Of a stretch of 64,000 nt of DNA, positions 47,379 to 58,508 are shown in pieces; the first letter of the stretch is position 1, and each line of letters starts with the position of its first letter. Below the pieces are notes generated by a model, which searched no databases, had not been told where the DNA came from, and was given only the letters and a program-made list of their open reading frames with translations. Source of the stretch: Clitopilus passeckerianus (Eukaryota; Basidiomycota; Agaricomycetes; Agaricales; Entolomataceae); contig CALYLX010000144.1 in assembly GCA_944990035.1 (NCBI GenBank), positions 512,971 to 576,970 of the forward strand, written 5' to 3'. The position numbers and the translations under genes were made by a program.

Positions 47379-48787
47379 ATGAAGCTGTGCTGAATTACAG
47401 GCATCAGGGGTATCTATTCTTTCAGAAGTCAACAATCTAATTGGAATTAGAACTTCGTCTTCTTTGGCTAGAAGTATTCCCATCCCCAGTCCCAGTCCCA
47501 CGCATGCATGTATGAACCATGGTAGCGGCGCGACGTTTGCCATTCTCACTTGTCGCATGACCATGATCTTACGACTCACTAATGTTCTGTCAGTCATCTT
47601 GTGCAAATCCTGACTCCTCTTCGCACCCGAGTGCTTCCATTCCGAATCTTCGAGAAACGGACAACCCTTCTGGACGCGCGAATCTGTCATCATCCAAACA
47701 ACAAAAATGGAAACGTCAGTGGCACCAAGCCTAGCTCCAGCTCATTAGCGATATCGAACATCAAGCGACACAACTGAACTGAACCCACACTGGCATGCCC
47801 GCCTGAACGACCATGGAATTTGAAGTTTCCTTATTGCGACGTCATTTTTGCGGAAAGTGACGAGTACTATGATGTACGGAAGTCTATTTATTATCCAGAT
47901 ATAGCGTTGCGTGGAGAATTGACGGACTATCTTGATGGATGCCTTGATTGGGTAGGGTTTACGCTGTGTGGCGGAAACACAGGGTTCTGGGCATTTCGGT
48001 CCTGCTTGCAGGAGTATCTTTGATTATCTAGCCGGAGTAAGCTATGAGCGAATCATTCGTGGATTGGAAACACTCCGTTTCTCGCTCTAAGGCACGCGTT
48101 TCGACGAGCGGTAATCAATAGAAGCTGAGCAGGTCGTCGGTCGCTCCAATGTCAGCATACAAAACCACGTTTACCACGCATAGGACCATGTCAAAGCCTC
48201 AATCACACTGCGTGTCGTAGAGTTTTTAACATGTGCTTGACATGCACCACTTCGAGCACCGCAGACGTATTGATGGGGCACCTACTCTATTAGAACAGGA
48301 GCCGATGCCTTGCCACTGTAGCATCGGCAGCTCGGTCATCCAAGATCAACCTTTCATTCCCGCTCACACGACTTACCCTCAGTTCGAAGAGGACTGGGAA
48401 AATCACTTCTAACCTGGCGCCCTATTGAAGCCGGTTAGATTGTCAGTTCTGAGACTCGGTCTCGGGGTATCCCCTGAACGGCGAAGGAAGACGTTGGCGG
48501 GAACTTTACTTTTAGATATCGCGATCTGTAAAGAAGAAGATTGGAATTGGAGAGACCCTTAATACTAGACAGCGCGTAGGGGACGTTGAAAGGCGTCCGT
48601 GTTGGGATCTGTGAACCCATGTCTGTTTTTGGATAGGCGATTCCGAGCCAGGTCCCGTTTGGGTTTCGTTCTGTGGAAGTGCGGTGCAACATTGCCCCTC
48701 GTGGTCCGCACATGCCGATGAGGTAACTAATGCTATAAATTACAGGGCCCTTCGAGGAGTGATCGAGTTCTTGCCTCCGACAACCCT
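47379..48787. other. Gene-poor stretch
   Basis: No supported gene in about 1.4 kb. An open frame of 67 codons at 47820-48023 is the longest without overlap, and carries no known motif. Confidence 0.3.
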
Positions 48788-49349
48788 TTGTTGTCGTCTA
48801 TCGTGACTTCCACCTATATAATGTCCCTTGTGTACCTCAAACCACACACAATACTGCCCAGCATGCCCTCCGCTACCAGCATATCCTGCAGTATGGCCAA
48901 CTACTGCCTACCACCACCACCTAAAGTGACCCATGGTCACCTTGCGCTTGCACGGATAAAAGATGACGTCTGTCTGGTCCAAGGTGAGTTCAGGTACCTT
49001 CCAGCACTCGAAAACAGTGCTAACCATCTCACCAGTCTCATCGGACACACCTGCCTCTGCGTTGACCGCAGTAGACGTCAACATTTTCCGACACGAATTC
49101 ATTACTATCTTTCGCCTTTCAGAGACAAAGAGCATACACCCCTGCGACATCTCGATCATCGAAAACATAGATGACTATCAAGCACGTTATGAAGAGGACA
49201 GTGGGACCGTATATTTGACGAAGGAACTCATCTGTCGCATGCAACACCTCTCACGAAAACTTCAAGTCCTCAAACAAAAATCATCGCCATCACCACCAAC
49301 CAGGAGAACGCGACCGTCACGGTGGAGTGGTCAGTTTACTTCACGGTAG
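48788..49349 (+). CDS. Small two-exon gene of unknown function
   Basis: Exon 1 runs to KDDVCLVQ at about 48984; a 52-nt GT-AG intron joins it in frame to SSDTPASALTAVDVNIFRHE. The second exon continues FITIFRLSETKSIHPCDISI, YEEDSGTVYLTKELICRM and LSRKLQVLKQKS, ending WSGQFTSR at 49349. The start may be the ATG at 48788 or a later one (MPSATSISC). Clean splicing and natural composition argue for a real gene of about 170 residues. I do not recognise the family. Confidence 0.5.
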
Positions 49350-50174
49350 CGACGGGTACTCGGATGATGTTTGGCGGAGGCGAGTCTGCGCAGAACGGAG
49401 TCTGGATCCGATCATGGCGTTAGTCGGAAGTTCGGTCACTTCCTCGATTGTTTTGGATGGGCACATGGGGCAGATTTATCATCTTCATCTTGTACACTAG
49501 TGCATTATCACCGTTGTATTTTTATTGCATCTTCTATGGGGAAATGAAGGAGTCTATCAGGAATAGCCTTGATCTAGCCTGAGAAACCTAGCTAGCCTGG
49601 TTTGGCGAAGTAGTTCCGTATAACGGTGAGAAGCGGGAAGCCTCAAGATTATGATGGCTACTGGTACGAATCTTTCCAAGAGTCAATATGGAGCTGAGCA
49701 TGTATGACAGCACCTCACCGAGAGTACATAGGAGCAAGATCGTTCACGCAATGTCGGGCACGAGGGCAGTCCTCCGGCTAACGCGCCGGTTCTCCGGACT
49801 CTCGAGCGTTCTTGAGTAACATTGACAACCAACCTCGTTCTCGTCTGATTTTCATTCAATTGGTCGCCTCGAAGCTGCTACACGAGGTTTACCACACCAA
49901 TAACAACCAACTAGTCGTTTTTGCGGCTTCGGGGTCGAAAATCGTTTGGTAACTCGCTGTCAAATAACCCCTGTCTGAACCGCGGGACGAAATTTACCTC
50001 TACCTTGCTTTGCCATGTGGTGTATCGTAAAATACCGTTAATCCGTCCACGAGCAAGACGACTGGGGTGCTGAGAACTATGGCGTAGTGCCCTTTAGCGA
50101 GAATAGAGTGATCAACTCTGCTAGCTCCAACCTTGATAACGACCTCCCACATAACTTGAGCGAGCTATATCCCT
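49350..50174. other. Upstream region of the NCS1 permease gene
   Basis: No gene seen in about 0.8 kb; presumably includes the permease promoter. Confidence 0.35.
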
Positions 50175-52379
50175 ATGGATGAGAAGCGTCTTTCATCGCT
50201 ACCCTCTTCTGCCGATGAGTGCGAAAAGGCAAGAAAACACTAGAAGTGGCTCATACGGGCCCGGCTTATGGCCGAGTTACCCAGTTTTTACTTCGTTGGG
50301 GAGTAGAGACACATGGGTATGAATCCATGATCTTTCCGGCCGTGGACCTTCACTGATCATGCCCTACTAGGATTGGTCCAATACCCGAGAAAGACAGGAC
50401 TGACAAGCGCCTGTACCAGATGTTTTTGTCTGGTTTTCAGCCAACATCAACGTGCTAGCTTTCAGTACAGGCTCGGCAGGGCCAGCCTTCTTCGGGCTTG
50501 GAATTCGCCATTCGCTGGTCATCATCCTCATTGTCGATATCATGTGCGTTATTCCCAGGCGGACTCACCCTATATTCTATACCTAATGGCATTCCTACTT
50601 TGTTTACGCAGAGCATGTGCCATTCCCGCAGTTTTGTGAGTCCTGACAAGCCTTGGCCACTCCACCTCATGCTCAGATTGCTTCGAAATGGTGTGCAGTG
50701 CTGTATTCGGACCTAAACTTGGCACGAGGGGTATGGTACAAGCGAGGTTCTCTTGGGGGTAAGCATGCACTTGTCATGCTCACTATTGGTGATAAAGTTC
50801 CGCAGTGGCTGAGCAGGTGATCTTCACAGCTATTTTGGGTCGATCATCCCGGCTGTCTTGAATGTGTTTTCAATGCAAGGGTTCCTGATCCTGAATTGCA
50901 TCATTGGGGTCAGACGCTGGCCTCGGTTTCTCACAAACTTGATACAACGGCTGGTATTGTGATCATTGGCGTCCTGTCACTGATAGTGAGTCTATGTAGC
51001 CCATAATCGTGCATCCTTCCCTCAGCTGTGGCTACAGGTCACTTTCTTTGGCTACCGGGTCGTACACCTGTAAGCCTCTCTTCGCTCGGCCGGTTCCTGA
51101 TCTTGACATTTCATACAGGTACGAAAGCATAGCCTGGATTCCAAATGTCATTACCTTCATTATTATGCTCGGCATTGGTGGCAAGCACCTACACGCCTCA
51201 GATTACCCCACCGTACCATCTCCACCAGCCGCCTCAATACTTTCATTTGCCACTTTTGTAGCGTCCTCCGTCATAAGCTGGTGTACCATGACCCCTGATT
51301 ATGGTGTCTATCACGATGCTAAGGCTTCCAGGTCGGTCTTCTTCCGTTATCTCGTACGCTACGTACGGAGGACGCTGATTCGGTATCTTTTCCTGTGTTA
51401 ATTTCCCCATCTGTAATATTCAACTTGACAGCACTAGAATCTTCGCGTATAACTATTTTGGTTTCTTCACTGCTAGTGTGAGCAATTCAATTTTCGCCAC
51501 GGCGTTATCTTTGTCGCCTGCTAATCAAGATGCCTGCTTCTGACAGATAAGCACTCACATGATCGGAGCTGCCTTTGCTGCTGCTGCAGTTAACGTCCCA
51601 GCTTGGCAGGATGGCTTCGAAGGCGGCACGAACGTCGGAGGCCTCATTTCCGGAGTTCTTTCTCCTGCAGGAGGGTTTGGGAGGTTTCTCGTGGTTATTG
51701 TATCTCTGAGCATTCCGTCGGCCTGTGCGCCTACGATGTACACATTTGGTGAGCAGGATCCGTCATGTGACACTTCCTATCAATCCAGAGCTAACTGGGG
51801 ACCTGATTGCAGGAACGAGCTTCATGTCAATCGCGCCTATTTTCGCGAAGGTACCCAGATACGTATTCGCCGTGATTTCGGAGGCCATGTAGGTAGATCC
51901 AATACATTAAGTAACATACTCTAATTTCTGCCTGGATAGCCTGATCCCTGTCGCTATTGTCGGTGCAAAACGGTTTTATGGAACGCTGGTCAACATTCTG
52001 AGTAGGTGTTCACGAATCTTTATGCGCCCTGGCTGCAGCTCATCCTCTTCGTACCAGGTATAATTGGTTATTGGTCGACTTCGTTTGCAGCCATTGTCTT
52101 GATGGAGCATTTCGTCTTTCGGCGCTCCAGATTCAGCTCTTACGAGGTCTTCCTACAATGGGATAGCCCTCGAAAGCTGCCCCTCGGGGTCGCCGCAGTG
52201 GTAGCTTTCTCTTGCTCATTTGGCATTATCATCCCCTCGATGTCCCAGGTTTGGTATGTTGGCCCTCTACCAGAGAAGGGGGGACTGGGGATATTGGAGT
52301 GTTGACTGGGTTTGCAGTGGCAAGCGGGACTTACCTTATAACCAGGTGGTTGGAGAAGAGGTTGAGTGCAGGACGGTAA
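50175..52379 (+). CDS. NCS1-family purine/cytosine permease, with four apparent single-base gaps
   Basis: Plasma-membrane nucleobase:cation symporter (Fcy2 type). The start MDEKRLSSLPSSADECEK lies at 50175. Exon pieces read RWGVETHGIGPIPEKDRTD, WFSANINVLAFSTGSAGPAF, FGPKLGTRGMVQARFSWG, YFGSIIPAVLNVFSMQGFL, YESIAWIPNVITFIIMLG, SWCTMTPDYGVYHDAKAS, LSIPSACAPTMYTFGTSF and VPRYVFAVISEA, then GYWSTSFAAIVLMEHFVFRR and GIIIPSMSQVWYVGPL. These cover the whole family in order, so little is missing. The frame slips at 50224-50227 (A4), 50423-50427 (T5), 50906-50909 (G4) and 52278-52283 (G6), each mended by one more base. No nonsense or splice damage is seen. Sequence error is more likely than a dead gene, but four in one gene leaves doubt. 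Confidence 0.82.
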
Positions 52380-52863
52380 TCTCGTTCTTTTCGTCGACAT
52401 TATCCATTGTTTCTAGCATTCTAGTGGATACGAAAGCTACAACTGAGTCTCTAAGGTTTGAAAGTTGAATATGTTTACCTGGCTACTATCAATGTATTGT
52501 ATAAGAAGGAGGAACTTCCACCATCCGTACCCCGCTGTCTTGGTGATGGACGACCTGTTCGAGCGGTTGACGCCGGTTGGGGCCTCGGGCCTATGGCTTG
52601 TTATGGGCTGTCGTCCTTTATCATTGGGCTGCCAGGAGCACCGGTCGAAGAAGATGCACTGTTTGTCCAATCCTGGCTGTATTGGTCAACCGGTGCGTGC
52701 TTCCTGAGCGGCTGTGGACCTGCGAGAAATCCCGGATTGATAACACGAGGGGAATAGAGTTATCGTCGTTGTCGGTCGCTTGCGTAGAGTAAGGAGTAGG
52801 GATCAGGTCATTGTGGCTTCCGGAAGCGGGGGTAGAGTTAACATCTATCATTTTCGACTTGCG
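52380..52863. other. Stretch downstream of the permease
   Basis: The minus strand of this stretch keeps an open frame that continues the neighbouring membrane protein past its stop codon (to about 52621). Otherwise no gene is seen. Confidence 0.35.
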
Positions 52864-54000
52864 TCAGCTTCTCCAGAACAGAAGTGCAAGCACTAGAGAG
52901 ATGAGAAATAACCCAGCCAGAACACCTCCAACAATGGGACCAACTGGGGCCTTTCGGGATGAAGAAGTGGAAGGGCCGCCGGAGCCTGTCGGGTCAGGCA
53001 ATGTGCTGGACGTGCTTGAAGACTCGCTAAGAAGCGTGTTATTGGTGATATAGAAAGAGTCGAGAAGCAATGGTGAATGGCTTGAATCGCCTAGGTAGGT
53101 GACAACCAAGGTATGTTGTGTTGCTGGAAGCTCTGGTGTGGTGAAAAATGTTACCCTATTCTCGGGGACCGAGCCTGGAGCTGCAGCTGGGAGCGTGAGG
53201 TTGACTGGGTCGCTACCGTCGATCGAGTAACTGTATAGACCAGGCTTGGAACCACTCGACCATATAATACCACCGCGCCAGGTCAGCCTTTTACCTGAAT
53301 ATAATATTAGAATTGGGTTGCCGGTCGTTGATCAGAAAAAGGATGGTATGGGTTGGGTAACCTGCCGATAACTTACCTGTCCAGTTGAAACGCAAGGTAT
53401 CACCAAACGTCTGGGTACCCTGGAAAACCTGGTTGTCTACGTTATAAGAATGCCAGCCACTTCCGTATTGGATCCCTTCGTAGTCTTTATAGATGTATAG
53501 AGTTGCATTGTTGAGGGACACCGCCGGTGATGGGAGAAATCGGATAGCATCGAACCAGAGGGTTTGTCCATGTGTCGTAGCTTGAACAATGAGCGTATGA
53601 GTTCCGACGGTAAGACTATTATCTCGACACATCTGGTAGCCGCTTCCTGGCCATGATGTATTGTGGCTTGCTGGAATCTGGTGACCGTCAATGAAGCAGT
53701 CCCAATATACGGCAGGCGCATCAGCAACGGGTATAGTTCCCAGCACCCACACAGCGCTGCCTGCACAGGAAAACAGTCCAAAGTCAGAAACGATGAATGT
53801 TCGAGCGAGGAAGTACCTTGAAACGTGAATGAGAACTTGCTCCCATTGACCGTTGTTCCATGAAGACTTTGTTGAAACGGCGGACCGCTATGGCCCACCT
53901 GGTCGAAATCGTGGCCATTATTGACGGACCAATTGTCGCTATACTGGATCTGGTTTATATCGGTATCGTCCACAACAACCCATTGTCTTTTGGAAGGCAT
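52864..54000 (-). CDS. Single-pass membrane protein with two sandwich-like ectodomain repeats
   Basis: A common basidiomycete architecture of unknown function. It starts MPSKRQWVVVDDTDINQIQY at 54000. The first domain includes FQQSLHGTTVNGSKFSFTFQ, WVLGTIPVADAPAVYWDCFI, TVGTHTLIVQATTHG and WFDAIRFLP. The second repeats this plan: GIQYGSGWHSYN, FGDTLRFNWTGK and a YSYSIDGSDPVNLTLP strand, then QHTLVVTYLGD and LLLDSFYITN. A Ser-rich stalk precedes the membrane span APVGPIVGGVLAGLFLISLV. The frame stops at TGA right after LLFWRS (52864), yet the same frame stays open for 77 more codons resembling a cytosolic tail. No signal peptide is obvious. It may bind sugars at the wall, by fold similarity only. 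Confidence 0.7.
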
Positions 54001-55012
54001 TGAGGAGATTTTACTTCGTCGGGAGGACAACCAATATCATTATTATTTCGCTTTTCGTATGCCGGATGCATGCAGGGCCTGCTGATTTGGTCCCTAATCG
54101 CATGACCGCGCCAAGCCAGTCTAGTCAGCGAGTTATGACCAATGTAACAAATGCTCGGCTCGAATGGTTCACAGGGTGACAATGGGAGTCGAAATTATCA
54201 CAAGGGTCATTTCTGAGGCTAACAGGATAGGAATTGGTCGATTTCTAGGCGTGACAAAGATTGGCCCTTCATGAGTGACATAGCGTGACTCGCGCATCTC
54301 CCTTTCATTCCTCGTCCGAACTGGAAGAAATCACATTCGATAGGTGATAAGTGTGAAATAATTACGAGGTTGTCAACTGCCGAAGACCACAAACAGGATT
54401 CATAGGTGATAGGCAGCCAATTAGGATCGACCACCGATTGACTGGTCTCGGGTTGAGGCAATCCAAAGGATTCAAGCATCTTGAAGGCACCCACTTAGAA
54501 GCGGGCTACCACGCACTCAGAACCAGTGATAGGTTGGATAGCTTGATCAATACGACCCCCATGAAGCGGCGAACAATTCATATCCAGAAGCCACAGAACT
54601 GGACATCTAAGTTCCTGAAGGTTGGCTCTGCCAGACCTTAGCATGAATCAAGGGAAACCTGTTAAGTACATATCACCTGCAAACTGTTCGGCGGATCGTC
54701 GCGACAGATGAACAGAAATCGCGTCGTCGTCGTTGAGCGTTGAAGCCCCGTGGTTTATCCGCAATTTGTTGATCGTCGTTAATGAACAAAATCGCGGATC
54801 AGTCGGTCAATGGCTGAAATGTGTCTACATTGTGGCTGAGGGCTTGTCATGGATATCACCAGATGTCACTGTCATCCATCCTTTCATGACAATGTACAGC
54901 CTAAACGAGGAAGAGAACTACCATGTCGTATCGCTTAACAATGCAGGCCAAAAATTGTAAGGTGGAACATAAGATACATGGTGCAAGACCCTGATACAGA
55001 GCAGGAGTCGGA
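54001..55012. other. Gene-poor stretch with relic-like sequence
   Basis: No gene supported. An open frame at 54733-54960 ends in a stretch that recurs in degraded form at about 56376-56461. Confidence 0.35.
54883..54960 (+). repeat. Left copy of a diverged ~78-bp direct repeat
   Basis: Resembles 56376-56461 at roughly three quarters of positions, including the words gtcgtatcg and aacgagg. It translates as MYSLNEEENYHVVSLNNAG followed by a stop; the right copy carries a stop in the same frame. Confidence 0.6.
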
Positions 55013-55720
55013 TTATTGCTCAAGCGCAGCACAGGATTGGTAGATTTCCTCGGCAACTGCACGCAAACTCCTCTCCCCCCTGTTCATCCAGAACCTCGCA
55101 GTTCCAACGATCTTCTGGGGCCGTATCATTGACAACTCTTGGATTGCGCTCAACAAGAGGCGGTTGGATCTCATGCTCCCCATTACCTGATGGCTAATGA
55201 TAGAAGCAGAGCCTGGTGCCGATCGCACTCACCCCATGCAGAGTTGGAATGGGGCAGCTGCCTGATTCCCATTCATCAATAACGAGTTGAGAACTCAGAG
55301 ATCATCGAACAATGTAGCTTACCCCTCAGATCTGCTATTCGCTTCCTCATCTGCTCGTCGGCCTTCTGACGGGTGGATATATATTGAAGTTCCGCAGGAT
55401 CTCTGAGATCCAAAATAAAGACTGGCCTGTTTCCAAGCAGAACCTCACGTCAGGAAAAAATCGGCCGATTTTGATGAATCGGATTTCTGATACAGCGGGC
55501 AGACTGTGAAATCCGTATCCTCAGGGAAGAGTGAGTAGAGAAGTTTATTATAGGGGCCATGGTATTCGTTCTGGCGTGAGTTGGGAGAACGAGGGCTGGT
55601 TAAGGACTTTTGGGACCAAGGCACTGCTGAAGAAACGAGAAGTGTGACGCCCACAAAGAAATATCCACAAATGACAACAATAACACCAACACCAACAGAA
55701 CGAGGAGGCACCCTCACCAC
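55013..55720 (-). CDS. Possible small membrane-anchored protein of unknown function
   Basis: The frame starting MVRVPPRSVGVGVIVVICGY at 55720 has one hydrophobic segment (VIVVICGYFFVGVTLLVSS) near the N-terminus, then EYHGPYNKLLYSLFPEDTDF. A second patch in another frame reads REVLLGNRPVFILDLRDPAE and QKADEQMRKRIADLRG (coiled-coil-like); after introns it continues MRSNRLLLSAIQELSMIRPQ and RFWMNRGERSLRAVAEEIYQ, ending AALEQ at 55013. The junction near 55450 does not splice cleanly as given, so a missing base or a mis-set intron is likely. I do not recognise the family. Confidence 0.4.
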
Positions 55721-56472
55721 GATTTTGTCTCACCTCGTTTGTAATTTCGTGGCATTATCGGCATACCGAAAGCTACCCAGTGCGTGTGAGGAAGGGCTAA
55801 AAGCCGGTGATGGGTAAGCAACCTTCAGGACGTCAAGTAATACGAAGCGCGAAGTATTCATCCTAGTAGGAGGTTGAGAACTGAAAACTACGTTCCATCA
55901 TAATGCTAGCCAGGCGATGGGTCGACGACGGGTCAAGATACAGCTACCAGCATTGACCCGCTTCGCGCCAGTGACTCTTTCGTGGAGGTTAATCGCTGCT
56001 CCTCGAATTATACACCAAGCTTGAACGTTTGAATCCCCGACAAGACGCCAAAAACTTCAAGGTATCCTGGCAGAGAAATCTGATTTCCCTTCTCGTTCTA
56101 ATACAAAATTATCTGTGGTGACCCCGGACTCTGGACTATGTCGATATGTCTTGATTATACTAGGCGCAGGAGATGCCAGTCGTGGAGACAACTGCAAAGT
56201 TGGACAAACGGCGCTATAAATGGGAGCCTGAATTATTTTCGTGATGGAATAATCGAGCTCACTCCAACCTGCCGGAAGTGTAGGGGTAGAGACCGTGAAG
56301 TGGTCCATTAGATATCTGGGGCTCCTGCATCTCAATGTTCAAGGTCTATTTTGAGATCATTAGGCATGATTTCGTTTCATTCGTGATAATGTACAACCTC
56401 AACGAGGTACAGAACTAACATGTCGTATCGTGTGTAACAATGGAATGGTCCAAAAGTCGTAACGTAAAGTCA
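55721..56472. other. Intergenic region
   Basis: No gene seen, apart from the right copy of the direct repeat. Confidence 0.35.
56376..56461 (+). repeat. Right copy of a diverged ~78-bp direct repeat
   Basis: Degraded copy of 54883-54960. The two copies bracket the small membrane-protein gene, about 1.5 kb apart, and suggest a local duplication or insertion. Confidence 0.6.
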
Positions 56473-58103
56473 TCAAAACGTGAGTATCAGATCCTTCAAC
56501 GACCCCTCCTTACTCGCACTGGCGTCATCCAGCGTCCGTACCTCCAACCCCAACCCCTTCAGCTCCTTCTCAAGATCCTGCACCCAGCCATAATGTGTCC
56601 TCACCGCCACAACCGTAACCTTCTGCATCGCAGCCGCCCTTTGTTCCACCTTGACAGACTTCGCTCTATACGCCCGTGACCGGACGACAGACGAAACCCG
56701 TATAGCCCCCGACTGCTGCATGGTTCCCAATTTGAGCGAGATGAGCTTTGGGACGAGTGGCGTTGTACCATCCTTGGGTGTAGCGGGGAGGCATAGGCCC
56801 TCGGCGAGCCGGTCGACTTGCCAAGGGGCGGTGAAGTCGCAGTCGAGGGATTGGAGGTTGGGTGCGGATGTCAAGCTTTCGACGATTGTCTTTGCCTGAA
56901 TGGGTGCGGATTTGAACCTCAGGTGGTGGAGGTTTGGAGATTGTGCAAGGAAGGGTTTGAGGATGGTGGGGACGAAGTTGCCAGGGTGTGTGTTGTCAGT
57001 GTTGCTCTCGATAGCGAGGGATGTAAGGGAGGGTAGGGAGATGGTGGAGAGGAGGTTTGTGAGGACGTGGTCACCGCAGAAAGGGTTGAAGATCAGTCCG
57101 AACTCTTGTATTGAGCTTGAAGTTATTCGTCTCCTCAATGAGGTGGAGGTAGTGGCTCTGTCGTTAGGTAGATCAACGAGAACGTTGAGCGTCTGAAGAT
57201 TGGAGCACAGATCCAGAAGATGCGAGATTGAGTGAGCAGTGCATCGGATGGAGAGCGATGTGAGAGTGGTCCATGGAAGATTGTAGGGGTTGGTGTAGGC
57301 TATCGTTGGCTCAGCGTTGAAACCCTCTGCATTGTCCTCCTCGAAAGGTTGAGGGATGAAATCCGAATATGAGGATGAAATCAATACAAGGTCGCGTATC
57401 TCGCTCCCTGACGTCTTCGCCACCGCTGTGGGGATGTCACAATTCAAAGATTCAGTCCCACCGCTGAAGGTCATGCGTAGGAACTGCCGAATGGCAGGAA
57501 CGACGTCATATCTGTCTTTATCCAGGACTTCCAGCTTACACCATCGGCGTTGATGGGACATAATCAGTGGAATGTAAGCGTCGAGCTCATCTCTACGAGT
57601 GTAGGCGCTAGGGCTGTGGCGAGATGGCGGTTTAGCTGTGCCAAACTGGAGTTGAACGTGAAGTGGGGTGAATGGATGTGTCTGCAGGTATGTCTGCAGT
57701 GAGTCAAACTTGCTGGGAGTGGTGGATGTTGAAGCAATGGGCTCCTTGAGAGGAAGTGTGATACGTGTTGACAGGTCGAATGTTCCGACGGCGACGTCTC
57801 GCCAGACTTTGCAGACCCGACCTAGCCACAGCGTAGGAGCACGCTCATAGGGTGCTTCTGCCTGAGGAGCAGTAGAGTACGAGAAGATTCTCTCGAGAAT
57901 TTCAGGCGGCAGCTGTCGGATAGGCGCTAGAGAGCACGACAGAGTGCAGTCGACGTCTCGTCCTCGTGTTCTCCATTTGCAACGAGACTGCGCAGTTCCT
58001 GCGCTGCGAGTGAATCTGGCACGTATCGAGCGCGTAGGAGGTCAACCAGGTGGGCTTTCCTGTACGCCCGCAACTGATCTGCCGGTAAATTTGCAGACTG
58101 CAT
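56473..58103 (-). CDS. F-box / leucine-rich-repeat protein (one apparent missing base)
   Basis: Probable substrate adaptor of an SCF ubiquitin ligase. The start MQSANLPADQLRAYRKAHLV lies at 58103. The F-box core LAPIRQLPPEILERIFSYS follows and then LWLGRVCKVWRDVAVGTFD. The long C-terminal part has irregular leucine-rich repeats: LTSLSIRCTAHSISHLLDL, LQTLNVLVDL, SLPSLTSLAIESN, SPNLHHLRFKSAPIQ and APNLQSLDCDF, ending SLKDLILTF at 56473. The N-terminal piece and the F-box are in different frames; one more base near 57953 joins them (DET then VDCTLSCS). The rest is one uninterrupted exon. Typical of the very large F-box families of mushrooms. Confidence 0.78.
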
Positions 58104-58508
58104 CTAGGGCGGGAGACAGGTAGATTTAAGCTTTGATAGTCCGAATGATCTCCATAAAAACATACCGTTTCGTGTTTCGTGTCGTTGCAGTTTATGTCCT
58201 CAACGTTGTCGGTGTCGAAGAAGAGGTAAAGGATGAAGGCAGAAGATTTCCAAGTGGCATGATATATGTATGATGGTAATTAAGCCTAACTTTCCCTCGT
58301 GGAAGCCACCCTTGCCGGCGGCCGTTGTTCCTGCAAATTTTCTCCTAAAAGGTGAAAACGATGATCAGATCCTCGCTTCGCGGAGTTATTCCGCACACGT
58401 GATGTCATGTGCCTCAGTTCGGCAAATACCGATCACTGCAGTTGAACATTCGCTCGATGTCGACCACGACGTTAAACGCGTCGACGACGACGACGACCAG
58501 TCATTACG
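58104..58508. other. Divergent promoter region between F-box and SEH1 genes
   Basis: No gene seen. A short cgacgacgacgacg run occurs near 58483-58497. Confidence 0.4.
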
